Source: JBBSTY01 sp038235385
GTDB taxonomy: Bacteria > Actinomycetota > Acidimicrobiia > Acidimicrobiales > Acidimicrobilacustridaceae
Direction of reading: 5' to 3'
Length of the DNA: 24,438 nucleotides
Assembly: GCA_038235385.1 (NCBI GenBank)
Contig: JBBSTY010000052.1
Location: 1 to 24,438 of the forward strand
The notes beneath the pieces are model-generated. The model saw only the letters and a program-made list of their open reading frames with translations, was not told where the DNA came from and ran no database searches. How positions within the stretch are numbered: position 1 is the first letter of the stretch; each line of letters starts with the position of its first letter. The position numbers and the translations under genes were made by a program. Shown here in pieces: positions 7,113 through 15,368 of this stretch.

Positions 7113-8630
7113 CCGGGGCGACCGACCACCGACGCTCCACCAACCGCACGCCGCGAGGGCCACGAGGGCGGCGACCCACGCCCACGACAGGGCGCGGTCC
7201 GCCAGCAGGTTGCGCTGGCCGTCGGGCAGGATCACCTGCCACGCCCGCAGCACCGGGTCGGCACTCGACGCGAAGTCGATCACCAGCGCCCGGCGCCCGG
7301 TGAGGACCTCGACCAGGAGCCAGGCCCACGCGAGCACACCGGCGGCGGCGGCCACGATCGCCGATGCCCGCCACACCGCCCAGCACCGCCGAGCGGCGCG
7401 GTCGTCGGCGGTCGCCCCCGAACGCACCCGGTCGAGGAACCAGGCCACCGCCAGCACCATCGTCGGCACCACGACCACCACCTGACGACCGGGCCACCAC
7501 CAGCCGTGCATGGTGAGCGCCACGAAGGTGGCGTTGAGCCACCCTGCGGCGAGGGGCAACGCCAGCGCCGACGATCCGGTCGGGCGGCGACGAGCGAGCG
7601 CGGCGAACGCCGGAACGGCGACGAGGAACAGGGGCGCCCACGTGGCCAGCCCGAACTCGCGGTCGACCAGCAGGTTCACCAGCCGGACGGTGCGGCTGGC
7701 GTAGTCCGGCGACACCCCGATGACGGTGAGCTCACCGCCGACGAACTGGTCGCCCGCGGCGTACGCGGTCCACCCCGAGTACACGAGCTGGTGCACCACA
7801 CCGAACAGCACCAGATCCACGACGAGCACGACGGCCACCGCCGCCACCGCCCGCCGGGACCGTGCCGCGCGGCCCCAGGACCAGGCGACGACCACCGCCA
7901 GCGCGGCGACGACCGGCGCGTACTTGAGCGCCAGCCACGGCAGCGCGGCGAGGGCGACGGCGGCGACGGCGACGCGTCCTCGGGTGGGCGGCGCGGTGAC
8001 GGCTCCGATCGCCAGGGTGACCGCCAGGGCGGCGGCGAGCTCGGGGTACACCTGGGTGCCGTAGACCACGAGCGGCGAGGCGGCGGCGAACGCGCCCACC
8101 ACCGCCGTCGCGACCGCGGGTGTGATTCGGTAGCGCCGGATCGCCACCCACAGCATCGCCGCGGCGAGCGCACCGGCCATCAGCGCGATCGCGAGCTTGG
8201 CCGCCAGCCATCCGCCGACGGCCACCGGCCCGGCGAGCAGCAGCGGGAGGAGCGGGTCGTGGGGGCTGATGCGGCTCCCGTCGGGAAGGCGCCGGGTCTG
8301 CTCGGGGAGGACCTGCTCGTGGAACGGCACGAAGGCGCCCTCCCGGAGCTGGTCGGCGATGTCGAGATCACCATCGGACCCCAGGCTGATCGCGCTCAGC
8401 AGGTACTGGGGCTCGTCGGCGGTGGTGCGCGACCCGTAGGTCGCACGGGCGAACGCCCCGACCGACGTCCACGCGGCGACGACCACCCCCACGACGACGA
8501 GCAGACGAACCATGGACCGCCGATCGAGGTCCGGTCCGCGGCGGCAACCCGCCGTCGACCGGTTCCGCGCACCCGTCGACCCCGCGTGCACCGGTTCGGG
8601 CGGCGCCACCGTCGGGTCGGGACCCTCCAT
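7023..8630 (-). CDS. Polytopic membrane protein, GT-C glycosyltransferase-like (535 aa)
   Basis: A short cytoplasmic N-tail is followed by a first membrane helix (VRLLVVVGVVVAAW) and an extracytoplasmic loop with ADEPQYLL. This acidic DE-containing first loop is typical of GT-C enzymes (ArnT/PMT-like), which use polyprenyl-phosphate sugars. Around ten further hydrophobic helices follow, with HDPLLPLL and HGWWWPGRQ motifs. I infer transfer of a sugar to an envelope acceptor; the substrate is unknown. The ATG at 8630 shares one base with the permease stop (TGATG), so it is translationally coupled to the iron-type transporter operon. The acidic Gly/Asp/Ala C-terminal tail is read entirely antisense to the end of the DtxR gene. 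Confidence 0.8.
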   Translation of the reverse strand: MEGPDPTVAPPEPVHAGSTGARNRSTAGCRRGPDLDRRSMVRLLVVVGVVVAAWTSVGAFARATYGSRTTADEPQYLLSAISLGSDGDLDIADQLREGAFVPFHEQVLPEQTRRLPDGSRISPHDPLLPLLLAGPVAVGGWLAAKLAIALMAGALAAAMLWVAIRRYRITPAVATAVVGAFAAASPLVVYGTQVYPELAAALAVTLAIGAVTAPPTRGRVAVAAVALAALPWLALKYAPVVAALAVVVAWSWGRAARSRRAVAAVAVVLVVDLVLFGVVHQLVYSGWTAYAAGDQFVGGELTVIGVSPDYASRTVRLVNLLVDREFGLATWAPLFLVAVPAFAALARRRPTGSSALALPLAAGWLNATFVALTMHGWWWPGRQVVVVVPTMVLAVAWFLDRVRSGATADDRAARRCWAVWRASAIVAAAAGVLAWAWLLVEVLTGRRALVIDFASSADPVLRAWQVILPDGQRNLLADRALSWAWVAALVALAACGWWSVGGRSPRSGGDEDALAGELADADVLAGDLDGGGAVG

Positions 8631-10288
8631 CAGTCGAACCGCTCGGCGCGACGGATCACGAGGAGCCAGGTGAGCACGCCCGAGACGGCGACGAGCACGA
8701 GCGACGCCAACCCCATCTTGGCCAGGTAGAGCGATTCGTTCGCGCTCCAGATGACCGTCGCGAGGGTCGAGAAGTTGGGCGGCGCGAGCAGCAGGGTGGC
8801 CGGCAGCTCCTTCATCACCGACAGCAGGACCAGACCGGCGCCGGCGAGCAGGCCGGGTCGCATGAGGGGCACCTCGATGGTCGCCAGCCGTCGGATCCGA
8901 CCGGCGCCGAGCATGCGCGCCGCGTCGTCGAACCTCAGCGGCACCGCGCCGACGGCCACCTGCCCGGCCCGCATGGCCTGGGCGCCGAAGTGCACGACGT
9001 AGGCGACGATCAGCACCGGGATCGTCTGGTAGAGCGCGGTGAAGCCGGCGATGTTCAGGACCCAGAACACCAGCGAGAGCGCCACCACGAGTCCGGGAAG
9101 CGCGAAGCCCGCCACCACGACGGCGTTGACCGCTCCGCCGACCCGCGTGCGGTAGCGGGTGGTGAGGTACGCGACCGGCATCACCACGGCGACGGCGACC
9201 AGCGAGGCGATCAGGCTCACGACGACGGTGTTGACGGTCGGACCGACCAGCGAGGCCGGGCCGTTGGTGATGGCCAACGACCCGGTGCGCTGACCCCCGG
9301 CGAGCAGCCCCCGCACGGCCCACACCGCCAGGACCGTGAGCGGGCCCAGCAGCGCGTTGAACAGGACGAACGCGGTGAACGCTGCCGCGGGCCAGCGCCA
9401 ACGACCGAGCGGGACGTGGAGCGCTCGGCGGGCGCGCACCGCGTCGGTGCGGGCCCGGCGCCGGCCGGCCGAGCGCTCGAGCACGACGGTGACCAGCGCG
9501 ACCGCCGCGAGCAGCAGGGCGAGCGGCAACCAGGTGGTCGGGACGAGCCTGGACCGGTAGATCTCGGTGGTGAGCGTGGCGTAGCGCATGATCGACACCG
9601 CCCCGAAGTCACTGATCGTGTAGAGGAAGACCAGGAGCGTCCCGGCCCAGATCGCCGTGCTCGCCTGGGGCAGCACCACCGTACGGAACACCGCCGCCGG
9701 GCCGCGGCCGAGCAGCCGGGCGCTCTCCTCGAGCTGGGGCGGCAGCGACGCGAAGCGCGCCGCGGTCGGGAGGTAGACGTACGGGTAGGTGAACAGCGTC
9801 AGGACCAGCCACGCCCCCACGAAGCCGTCGATCTCGGGCAGTCGATCGATGCCCAGCGGCTCGGCGATCGAGGCCACCAGTCCGCCCGGCGCGATCCCTG
9901 CCCGCAGCGCGGCGGCGCCGACGAACGACGGGATCACGAGCGGGAGCGGCGCCAGCAGGCGCCACACGCGGCGGCCGGGAACGTCGGAGCGGGTGGTGAG
10001 CCACGCAAGACCGGCGCCCACGCCGGTGCTGGTGACGCAGACCGCCACGCCGAGTCCGAGGCTGCGCGCCAGCGGCCCGTAGGTGCCGGCCGAGGTGAGG
10101 GCGGCGACGAGCTCGGCGCCGAGGCCGAGGTTGCGGACCACCAGGTAGAGCGTCGGCGCGGCGAAGAGCGCGGCGATCACGACCCCGGCGGCGACGAGGC
10201 TCCGGGGTGCGCGGTGACCGGCCCGGCCCGTCCGGGGCCGCCGCGCGTCGACGGGAGCCGTCAGGTCGCGCTCGATCGTCGCGGCCAT
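8630..10288 (-). CDS. fbpB: Fe(3+)-type ABC transporter permease, fused double domain (552 aa)
   Basis: About 12 membrane helices in two homologous halves, each with an ABC permease EAA loop: EESARLLGRGPAAVFRTVVL (around residue 187) and FDDAARMLGAGRIRRLATIE (around residue 452). This fused architecture is typical of FbpB/SfuB/CysTW-like ferric iron permeases. It would carry the metal released by the binding protein encoded just upstream; the gap between the two genes is 7 nt. No ribosome binding site is evident at the ATG, so translation probably depends on the preceding gene. The ATPase partner is likely the gene at 15369-16661. The gene overlaps the downstream GT-C-like gene by one base. 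Confidence 0.92.
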   Translation of the reverse strand: MAATIERDLTAPVDARRPRTGRAGHRAPRSLVAAGVVIAALFAAPTLYLVVRNLGLGAELVAALTSAGTYGPLARSLGLGVAVCVTSTGVGAGLAWLTTRSDVPGRRVWRLLAPLPLVIPSFVGAAALRAGIAPGGLVASIAEPLGIDRLPEIDGFVGAWLVLTLFTYPYVYLPTAARFASLPPQLEESARLLGRGPAAVFRTVVLPQASTAIWAGTLLVFLYTISDFGAVSIMRYATLTTEIYRSRLVPTTWLPLALLLAAVALVTVVLERSAGRRRARTDAVRARRALHVPLGRWRWPAAAFTAFVLFNALLGPLTVLAVWAVRGLLAGGQRTGSLAITNGPASLVGPTVNTVVVSLIASLVAVAVVMPVAYLTTRYRTRVGGAVNAVVVAGFALPGLVVALSLVFWVLNIAGFTALYQTIPVLIVAYVVHFGAQAMRAGQVAVGAVPLRFDDAARMLGAGRIRRLATIEVPLMRPGLLAGAGLVLLSVMKELPATLLLAPPNFSTLATVIWSANESLYLAKMGLASLVLVAVSGVLTWLLVIRRAERFD

Positions 10289-10295
10289 GGCGGGG

Positions 10296-11360
10296 TCAGG
10301 CGAGACCGGCGGCGGCGATCATCTCGATCGTCTTCTCGAAGCCCCCGCCGAGCTCGTCGAAGTCGACCCGATCGGTGCGCAGCGAGTCGAGCGGGGGAAG
10401 GCTGGCCTCGATCGGAACCGACGGGAGGACCGGGTACTCGTCGGTCTCGGTGGCGAAGTAGGTCTGGGACTCCTCGGTGAGCAGGAAGTCGACGAGCTGC
10501 TGGGCCTCGGCGGCGTGCTTCGACGTCGCCAGCACGGTGGCCGAGGACACGATGAGCAGCGAACCGGGGTCGCCGTCGGGGAAGAAGTGGTTGACCGACG
10601 GGAGGTCGGGGTTCTCCTCGAGGGCGCGGACGTTGTAGTAGTGGTTGACCAGGCCCATGTCGACCTCGCCCCGACCGACCGCCTCGACGATGGCGTTGTT
10701 GTTGGCGTAGGTCCTGGCCCCGTTGTCGGCCATGCCCTGGAGCCAGGCGGCGGTCTCGTCGTCGCCGATCTCGACCCGCAGCGCGGTGACGAAGTCCTGG
10801 AACGACCCGTTGGCCGGCGCCAACGCCACCCGTCCGGCGTAGGCCGGATCGGTGAGATCGGTGACCGCGGCCGGCAGCTCGTCCTGGCGGACGGTGTCCT
10901 TGTTGTAGACGAGCACGCGGACGCGGCCCGAGAGGCCGATCCAGGTGCCGTCGGCGGATCGGAGATCGGGCGCCACCTTGTCGAGGGTGGCCTGGGGCAG
11001 GGTGGCGAGACGCCCCTCCCCGGCGAGGAAGCTGGTGGCGCCGGGGTTCTGCGAGATGAACACATCGGCCGGGCTGGCGTCGCCCTCCTGGGCGATGACC
11101 TGGGCCAGCTCGGGCGAATCGCCCGCCTTGAAGTCGACGTCGATGCCCGTCTCCGCCGAGAACCGCTCGAGCAGGGGCTGGATGAGCTCGGCGCTGCGCC
11201 CCGAGTAGACGGTGAGGGTGGTGGCGTCGGAGCTCGACGTGCAGCCGGCCAAGCCCATCGTGAGCACGGCCAACGCCACCAGGGCCAGGGCGGGGACCGC
11301 GAACGACCGTCGGGCCCGGGGCGCGGACGCATCGGAAGAGGGCGAGGGGCGCATCGACAT
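10296..11360 (-). CDS. fbpA: Fe(3+)-type ABC transporter substrate-binding lipoprotein (354 aa)
   Basis: The signal peptide ends in the lipobox MGLAGC (lipidated Cys40), then LTVYSGRSAELIQPLLERF, the usual N-terminal lobe of FbpA/FutA-type periplasmic binding proteins. The segment NHYYNVRAL holds the tandem tyrosines Tyr241-Tyr242 that bind ferric iron in this family, and DVFISQNPGA is the typical second motif. It captures extracellular Fe(3+), or possibly another cation or anion, and delivers it to the permease encoded 7 nt downstream. The ATG at 11360 is preceded by a leaderless-type promoter; a second in-frame ATG lies at 11354. Confidence 0.95.
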   Translation of the reverse strand: MSMRPSPSSDASAPRARRSFAVPALALVALAVLTMGLAGCTSSSDATTLTVYSGRSAELIQPLLERFSAETGIDVDFKAGDSPELAQVIAQEGDASPADVFISQNPGATSFLAGEGRLATLPQATLDKVAPDLRSADGTWIGLSGRVRVLVYNKDTVRQDELPAAVTDLTDPAYAGRVALAPANGSFQDFVTALRVEIGDDETAAWLQGMADNGARTYANNNAIVEAVGRGEVDMGLVNHYYNVRALEENPDLPSVNHFFPDGDPGSLLIVSSATVLATSKHAAEAQQLVDFLLTEESQTYFATETDEYPVLPSVPIEASLPPLDSLRTDRVDFDELGGGFEKTIEMIAAAGLA

Positions 11361-11366
11361 CGAACG

Positions 11367-11395
11367 AGCCTACTCAACTTCTCGCCTCATGGAAA
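11367..11395 (-). promoter_or_regulatory. Promoter of the iron-type ABC operon (TTTCCA-N17-TAGGCT)
   Basis: On the minus strand TAGGCT (11372-11367) is a TANNNT -10 box 6 nt before the ATG at 11360, giving a leaderless or nearly leaderless transcript. TTTCCA (11395-11390) lies at the ideal 17-nt spacing. A TTAGGC half-site resembling part of an IdeR box lies just upstream, but no full palindrome is present. Confidence 0.55.
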
Positions 11396-11411
11396 GATGG
11401 CCTAACGTCAC

Positions 11412-13484
11412 ATGCACGGGACACCGACGATCCCGATCGGCCGATGGCCCCCGCTCATGACCTCTCGACTCCTCGCCCGGTTCGGGCTCCACCGCATCCC
11501 GCACTCGGTCTCGTTCGCCATCGGCGTGATCTCGGTGGCGGTCGCCGCCGTCCTGCTGGCCCGGGCGATCGACACCGGCGACCTGATCACCAGCGCCGAC
11601 GCCATGGTCGGCGCGCCGCTGTCGGTGCTCATCGCCCTGGTCGCGTTCGGATCGGCGTTCGTCGTGCGCGCCGGGCTGTGGGTGCGGGTCCTGCCCGGCC
11701 TCGCCTTCCGGCACGCCCTGGCCGGCATCAACCTGGCGCTCGGTGCCAACCACGTCCTGCCGCTCCGGCTGGGCGAACCCATGCGCATCGTCAGCGTCGT
11801 CCGCCGGACCGACACCTCGTTCGAGGCGGCGACCGCGTCGACCGTGGCGCTGCGAGCCGCCGACATCGCGTCGGTGGCGGTGATCGGCGTGGTGCTCGGG
11901 CCAACGCTGTTCGCCCGCCTCATCGGCCCGTGGGGCATCGCCGTCTTCGCGGTGATCGTGCTCCTCGGAGCGGGTGCCGTGGTGTGGTTGCGTCGCGTGG
12001 CCCGCCGCACCGACAGCCCGGCGACCGCCCCCCGTGCCATCCGACTGCCCGGCCCCGTCGTGGCGCTCGGATCCATGGCCGCCTGGCTGCTCGAGGCGGT
12101 GCTCGTGTGGCAGTGCGCGCACTTCGCCGGCCTCGACGTGTCCTACACCGACGCCATCCTGGTCACCACCGTCGCCGTCGCCGCCCAGACCTTCGCCATC
12201 GCGCCGAGCGGCCTGGGCACCTACGAGGCGGCGTCGGTCGCGGCGTACGCGGCGCTCGGTTTCGACCCCGGCCCCGCCCTCGCGGCCGCCCTCACCGCCC
12301 ATGCCCTCAAGACCCTGTACTCGCTCGTCGCCGGCGGGGTGGCGGTGTTCCGCCCGGCACCCAGCCTGCTCGGCCACCTCCGGCTCCCGAGCACCAACGC
12401 CGCGGTCATCGCATCGAGCACGGCGTCGGGGGCGGTCGCCACCCCGATGGCGAACGCCATCTCGCCTGCGTCCTCGGCGACGATCGCGGGCTCGACGTCG
12501 ACGACGAGCACGGCCGCCGCGCCTCGCACGTCGACCGCCGTGCCCTCGACGTCTCCGGCGCCCTCGAGGTCGACCGGTGCCACGACCGACCGCGACACGT
12601 CGCTCGGCGCACGCGCCGACACCGGCACCCACACCGACGCCCGCACCCACACCGACACCGAGACCGGCACCCACACCGGCTCCCACACCGACACCGAAAC
12701 CGGCATCGACGTCGGCCCCGTTCCGCCCGACGGCACCGATCAGCGTGACCCCGATGGCACACCGCTCGCCCCGCTCGCCGCGCTCGCCCCGATCGTCCTG
12801 TTCCTCCCCTCGCACGACGAGGAGGCCTCGGTGGCCGGTGTCGTGCGACGCGTGCCCGCCGCGGTGCTCGGGCACCCGGTCGAGTGCCTGGTGATCGACG
12901 ACGGGTCGAGTGACGCCACCGCCGAACGGGCGACCGCCGCCGGGGCCACCGTCGTCTCGCTGGGCGCCAACCACGGGCTCGGTGCGGCCGTGCGTCGTGG
13001 ACTTCGCGAGGGCAGCGATCGAGGGGCCGCCGCGGTGGTTTTCTGCGACGCCGACGGCGAGTACGCCCCCGAGGAGCTCGCTCGCATGGTGGAGCCGATC
13101 CTCGCAGGCGAGGCCGACTACGTGATCGGCTCGCGCTTCGCCGGGACGATCGAGCACATGCACCCGCACCGCCGGTTCGGCAACGTCGTGCTCACCAAGG
13201 CCCTGTCGTTCGTGGCTCGTCGACGCCTCAGCGACGGTCAGAGCGGCTACCGCGCGCTGTCATCCCGCGCCGCCGCCGACGCCGAGATCGTCCACGACTT
13301 CAACTACGCCCAGGTCCTCACGCTCGACCTGCTGGCCAAGGGCTTCCGCTACACGGAGGTGCCCATCACCTACCGCTTCCGCACCGAGGGCCGCTCGTTC
13401 ATCCGCCTCGGCCGCTACCTCCGCTCGGTCACCCCCGCCGTCTACCGCGAGCTCAACGGCGCGCCAGCGGTCGCGACCCGCTGA
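11412..13484 (+). CDS. Fusion of flippase-like (UPF0104/LPG_synthase_TM) domain and GT2 glycosyltransferase (690 aa)
   Basis: Residues about 30-320 form a polytopic UPF0104-like domain with the family motifs NHVLPLRLGEP (near 112) and APSGLGTYEAA (near 265). Residues about 325-455 are a disordered Ser/Thr/Ala/Pro linker ending in a Thr-His/Asp repeat. Residues about 460-680 are a GT2 domain: LVIDDGSSDAT, the metal-binding CDADGEY (near 545), YVIGSRF and DGQSGYRAL, as in polyprenyl-phosphate glycosyltransferases. The fusion suggests sugar transfer to a lipid carrier combined with membrane translocation or a structural membrane partner. The start may instead be ATG 11457; neither has a clear ribosome binding site, and a TAACGT box ends only 3 nt before 11412, too close for a leaderless start there. 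Confidence 0.9.
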   Translation: MHGTPTIPIGRWPPLMTSRLLARFGLHRIPHSVSFAIGVISVAVAAVLLARAIDTGDLITSADAMVGAPLSVLIALVAFGSAFVVRAGLWVRVLPGLAFRHALAGINLALGANHVLPLRLGEPMRIVSVVRRTDTSFEAATASTVALRAADIASVAVIGVVLGPTLFARLIGPWGIAVFAVIVLLGAGAVVWLRRVARRTDSPATAPRAIRLPGPVVALGSMAAWLLEAVLVWQCAHFAGLDVSYTDAILVTTVAVAAQTFAIAPSGLGTYEAASVAAYAALGFDPGPALAAALTAHALKTLYSLVAGGVAVFRPAPSLLGHLRLPSTNAAVIASSTASGAVATPMANAISPASSATIAGSTSTTSTAAAPRTSTAVPSTSPAPSRSTGATTDRDTSLGARADTGTHTDARTHTDTETGTHTGSHTDTETGIDVGPVPPDGTDQRDPDGTPLAPLAALAPIVLFLPSHDEEASVAGVVRRVPAAVLGHPVECLVIDDGSSDATAERATAAGATVVSLGANHGLGAAVRRGLREGSDRGAAAVVFCDADGEYAPEELARMVEPILAGEADYVIGSRFAGTIEHMHPHRRFGNVVLTKALSFVARRRLSDGQSGYRALSSRAAADAEIVHDFNYAQVLTLDLLAKGFRYTEVPITYRFRTEGRSFIRLGRYLRSVTPAVYRELNGAPAVATR
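12620..12705 (+). repeat. In-frame imperfect repeat coding the Thr/His/Asp linker
   Basis: A 24-nt unit (12646-12669) recurs at 12682-12705 with 23 of 24 bases identical, a 36-nt period, and further degenerate CACCGACAC-type units upstream. It encodes THTDTETGTH-like residues in the linker between the flippase-like and GT2 domains. The period is a multiple of 3, so length changes would keep the frame. Confidence 0.75.
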
Positions 13485-13493
13485 TCCGGCACC

Positions 13494-13506
13494 CCGCCCG
13501 GGGCGG
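13494..13506 (+). terminator. Short hairpin after the flippase-GT2 gene
   Basis: CCGCC (13494-13498) pairs with GGCGG (13502-13506) over a 3-nt loop, 9 nt after the stop codon. It is short and has no T-tract, so it is only a weak candidate. Confidence 0.25.
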
Positions 13507-13579
13507 ACGCTCTTCCTGGGCGGTCGAGCGCACCCCGTCGTGGGCAACACCTCGCGGATCAGGCGTGCGAGCATGGGTC

Positions 13580-13789
13580 ATGACCCCGGAGCGATGGCCC
13601 ACCGACGACGTGGACCGCGGCCAGCCGTGGCAGACCCAGTACGCCGAGCGTGTGTCCCGCTCGATCAACGGCGGCTCGCCCCACGTCCGTCGTCAGCTGC
13701 GGCTCCTGGCGTGGTTCCTCGGCGGATCCGCCATCGCGCTCGCGGCGTTCATCGCCGCCCCGGTCGCGTGGGGCGCGGTGTTCGGCTGA
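13580..13789 (+). CDS. Small membrane protein (69 aa), unknown function
   Basis: It starts MTPERWPTDDVDRGQPWQTQ. A polar N-terminal half is followed by a basic stretch (VRRQLRLL) and one hydrophobic helix (about residues 46-67, WFLGGSAIALAAFIAAPVAW), suggesting a single-pass inner-membrane protein with its N-terminus inside. I do not recognise the family. An in-frame GTG at 13565 would add five residues; no ribosome binding site separates the two. The third-position G/C bias supports real coding. It follows the flippase-GT2 gene on the same strand and stops 15 nt before the convergent FAD oxidoreductase gene ends. Confidence 0.6.
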   Translation: MTPERWPTDDVDRGQPWQTQYAERVSRSINGGSPHVRRQLRLLAWFLGGSAIALAAFIAAPVAWGAVFG

Positions 13790-13804
13790 CGAACGCTCAG
13801 CGAG

Positions 13805-15331
13805 TCAGTCCTCCACCACGTGGGAGGCGAAGCGGCCGCGGGCGGCGGACCACGCCGCTCGGTCGAACGAGCCGTCGGTGCCGAGCGCGTCGCCCGCGGC
13901 CCAGCCCATGGCCAGGGCGTGGTGGGTGTTGTCGGGGACGAAGAGGCCCTGGCGACCGAAGGTGACGAGGCGGGGGTGGGCGTCGACCCAGGCCGTGAGC
14001 TCGGCGACGTCGTCCTGGAAGCCCGGCCGGTAGAGGGGGTACACGTGCGGGAGGCGGCGCACCTCCACGGCCACATGATCGACGCTCGGCAGGCCCTGTG
14101 CCTCGAGCGACCGGGCCACGGCAGCACCGAGCTCGGCGTCGGCCATCGTCCACGTGTCGTCGCCGACGCTGCAGGCCACCTCGGCACACACGACGGTGAT
14201 GTCGGCGGGGTCGGGGCCGGCGCGGTAGTTCTTGGGTTCGGACAACCGGCTGGGCAGGACGTCGGCGCCCGGGAAGTAGTGGGCGTCGAACTCGGTGTAC
14301 TGCGGGCGATCGAGGACCAGGTACACGAGGGCGAGGCCGCGGTGGCGGAGTCGACCGGCCGCGGCCAGCGCCCCCGCCGACGGTGCCGGACGGGCGGCGG
14401 CGGCCAGCGCGCCGAGCGGAACGGTCGACCACACCTGCCCCGCCGCGACCGACGTCGCCTCCCTGGGTGTCGTCGCCCTCCCGCCCGTCTCCGCGTCGCC
14501 GCCCCCCGGCGCCCGGATGCCGACGTCCACGTGGGCATCGGTCGTGAGATCGAGGCCGCCGACCTCGGCGCCGAGCTCGATGCGGACGCCGGCGGCGACG
14601 GCAGCCTCGGCCAGTCGGTCACAGATCTGGCCGAACCCACCTGCGGGGTAAAGGAACGACTGGCCCGGCCTCGGTTCCCGGGTCGAGCGGCCAGCACCGA
14701 CGGCACCACCCGGACGACCAGAACCAACCGCACCGTCGGAGCGGGCCGAACGGTCGGAGCCGACGGAACGGATCAGCCGCTTCACCAGGTCGCCCGAGGA
14801 ACGGGCGCTCACCCGCCGGCGCGCCAGCTCGCCCGAGAGCTCGGTCGGGTCGACGCCCCAGAGCTTGCGGATGTAGGGCGTGTAGAACTCGTCGGCGATC
14901 GTCGGCCCGAGACCGGCCCGCACGACCTCGTCGAAGGTGTCCGCCGCGGGGCGGCGCACGGGGGAGGTCAACGCGTCGAGCACGACGTTGGCCGCGAACC
15001 GTCGCGGCGCGTTGCGCACGATGTCGGCCGGGGTGAGCGGGAACCGGAGCCACCGACCGGCGAGACGGATGCGCCCGTGACGCGGCCGCACCTGCAGGTC
15101 GTCGCCGAGCAACGTGCGCAGCTCGGCCACGATCATCGTGTCGATCGAGGGGTGCAGGCGATGGCTCCCGTAGTCGACCCGGATGCCGGCCACCTCGAAG
15201 CTGGCCGCCATGCCACCCACGTGATCGGCCCGTTCGAGGACCACCACCTCGTGGCCCCGTTCGGCGGCTCGCCAGGCCGCGGCGAGCCCGGCGGGTCCTG
15301 CGCCCACGACCACCACCTCGGCCGACGTCAT
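13805..15331 (-). CDS. FAD-dependent oxidoreductase, amine oxidase / protoporphyrinogen oxidase / UDP-galactopyranose mutase-like (508 aa)
   Basis: It opens with a Rossmann dinucleotide fold VVVGAGPAGLAAAWRAAERG and an ER..HVGGMAAS segment, the standard FAD-binding start of this superfamily. YTPYIRKLWGVDPTELSGEL followed by RRVSAR and FLYPAGGFGQICDRL are typical of envelope-sugar-associated members. A C-terminal FAD contact around GLFVPDNTHHALAMGWAAGD completes the fold. A Ser/Gly/Arg-rich insertion lies at about residues 182-222. The exact substrate is not readable from sequence. ATG 15331 is chosen because VVVVGAG should begin within about ten residues of the start. The gene lies 37 nt downstream of the ATPase gene on the same strand, so the two are probably cotranscribed. 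Confidence 0.85.
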   Translation of the reverse strand: MTSAEVVVVGAGPAGLAAAWRAAERGHEVVVLERADHVGGMAASFEVAGIRVDYGSHRLHPSIDTMIVAELRTLLGDDLQVRPRHGRIRLAGRWLRFPLTPADIVRNAPRRFAANVVLDALTSPVRRPAADTFDEVVRAGLGPTIADEFYTPYIRKLWGVDPTELSGELARRRVSARSSGDLVKRLIRSVGSDRSARSDGAVGSGRPGGAVGAGRSTREPRPGQSFLYPAGGFGQICDRLAEAAVAAGVRIELGAEVGGLDLTTDAHVDVGIRAPGGGDAETGGRATTPREATSVAAGQVWSTVPLGALAAAARPAPSAGALAAAGRLRHRGLALVYLVLDRPQYTEFDAHYFPGADVLPSRLSEPKNYRAGPDPADITVVCAEVACSVGDDTWTMADAELGAAVARSLEAQGLPSVDHVAVEVRRLPHVYPLYRPGFQDDVAELTAWVDAHPRLVTFGRQGLFVPDNTHHALAMGWAAGDALGTDGSFDRAAWSAARGRFASHVVED

Positions 15332-15368
15332 CGGGTCGGCACCCGGGCGGTGGATCCGTTCGGCGCGG

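Noticed and set aside
11361..11411. IdeR/DtxR iron box upstream of the binding protein
   Set aside because: Only a TTAGGC half-site is present. No 19-bp palindrome could be assembled, so it is not called as an operator.
11403..11411. TAACGT as leaderless -10 box for ATG 11412
   Set aside because: A spacing of only 3 nt places the expected transcription start inside or after the codon. It could serve ATG 11457 instead, but the start remains open.
11370..13169. 599-aa minus-strand open frame opposite the flippase-GT2 gene
   Set aside because: The Arg/Gly/His-rich translation has no domains, while the plus strand carries clear GT2 and flippase motifs.
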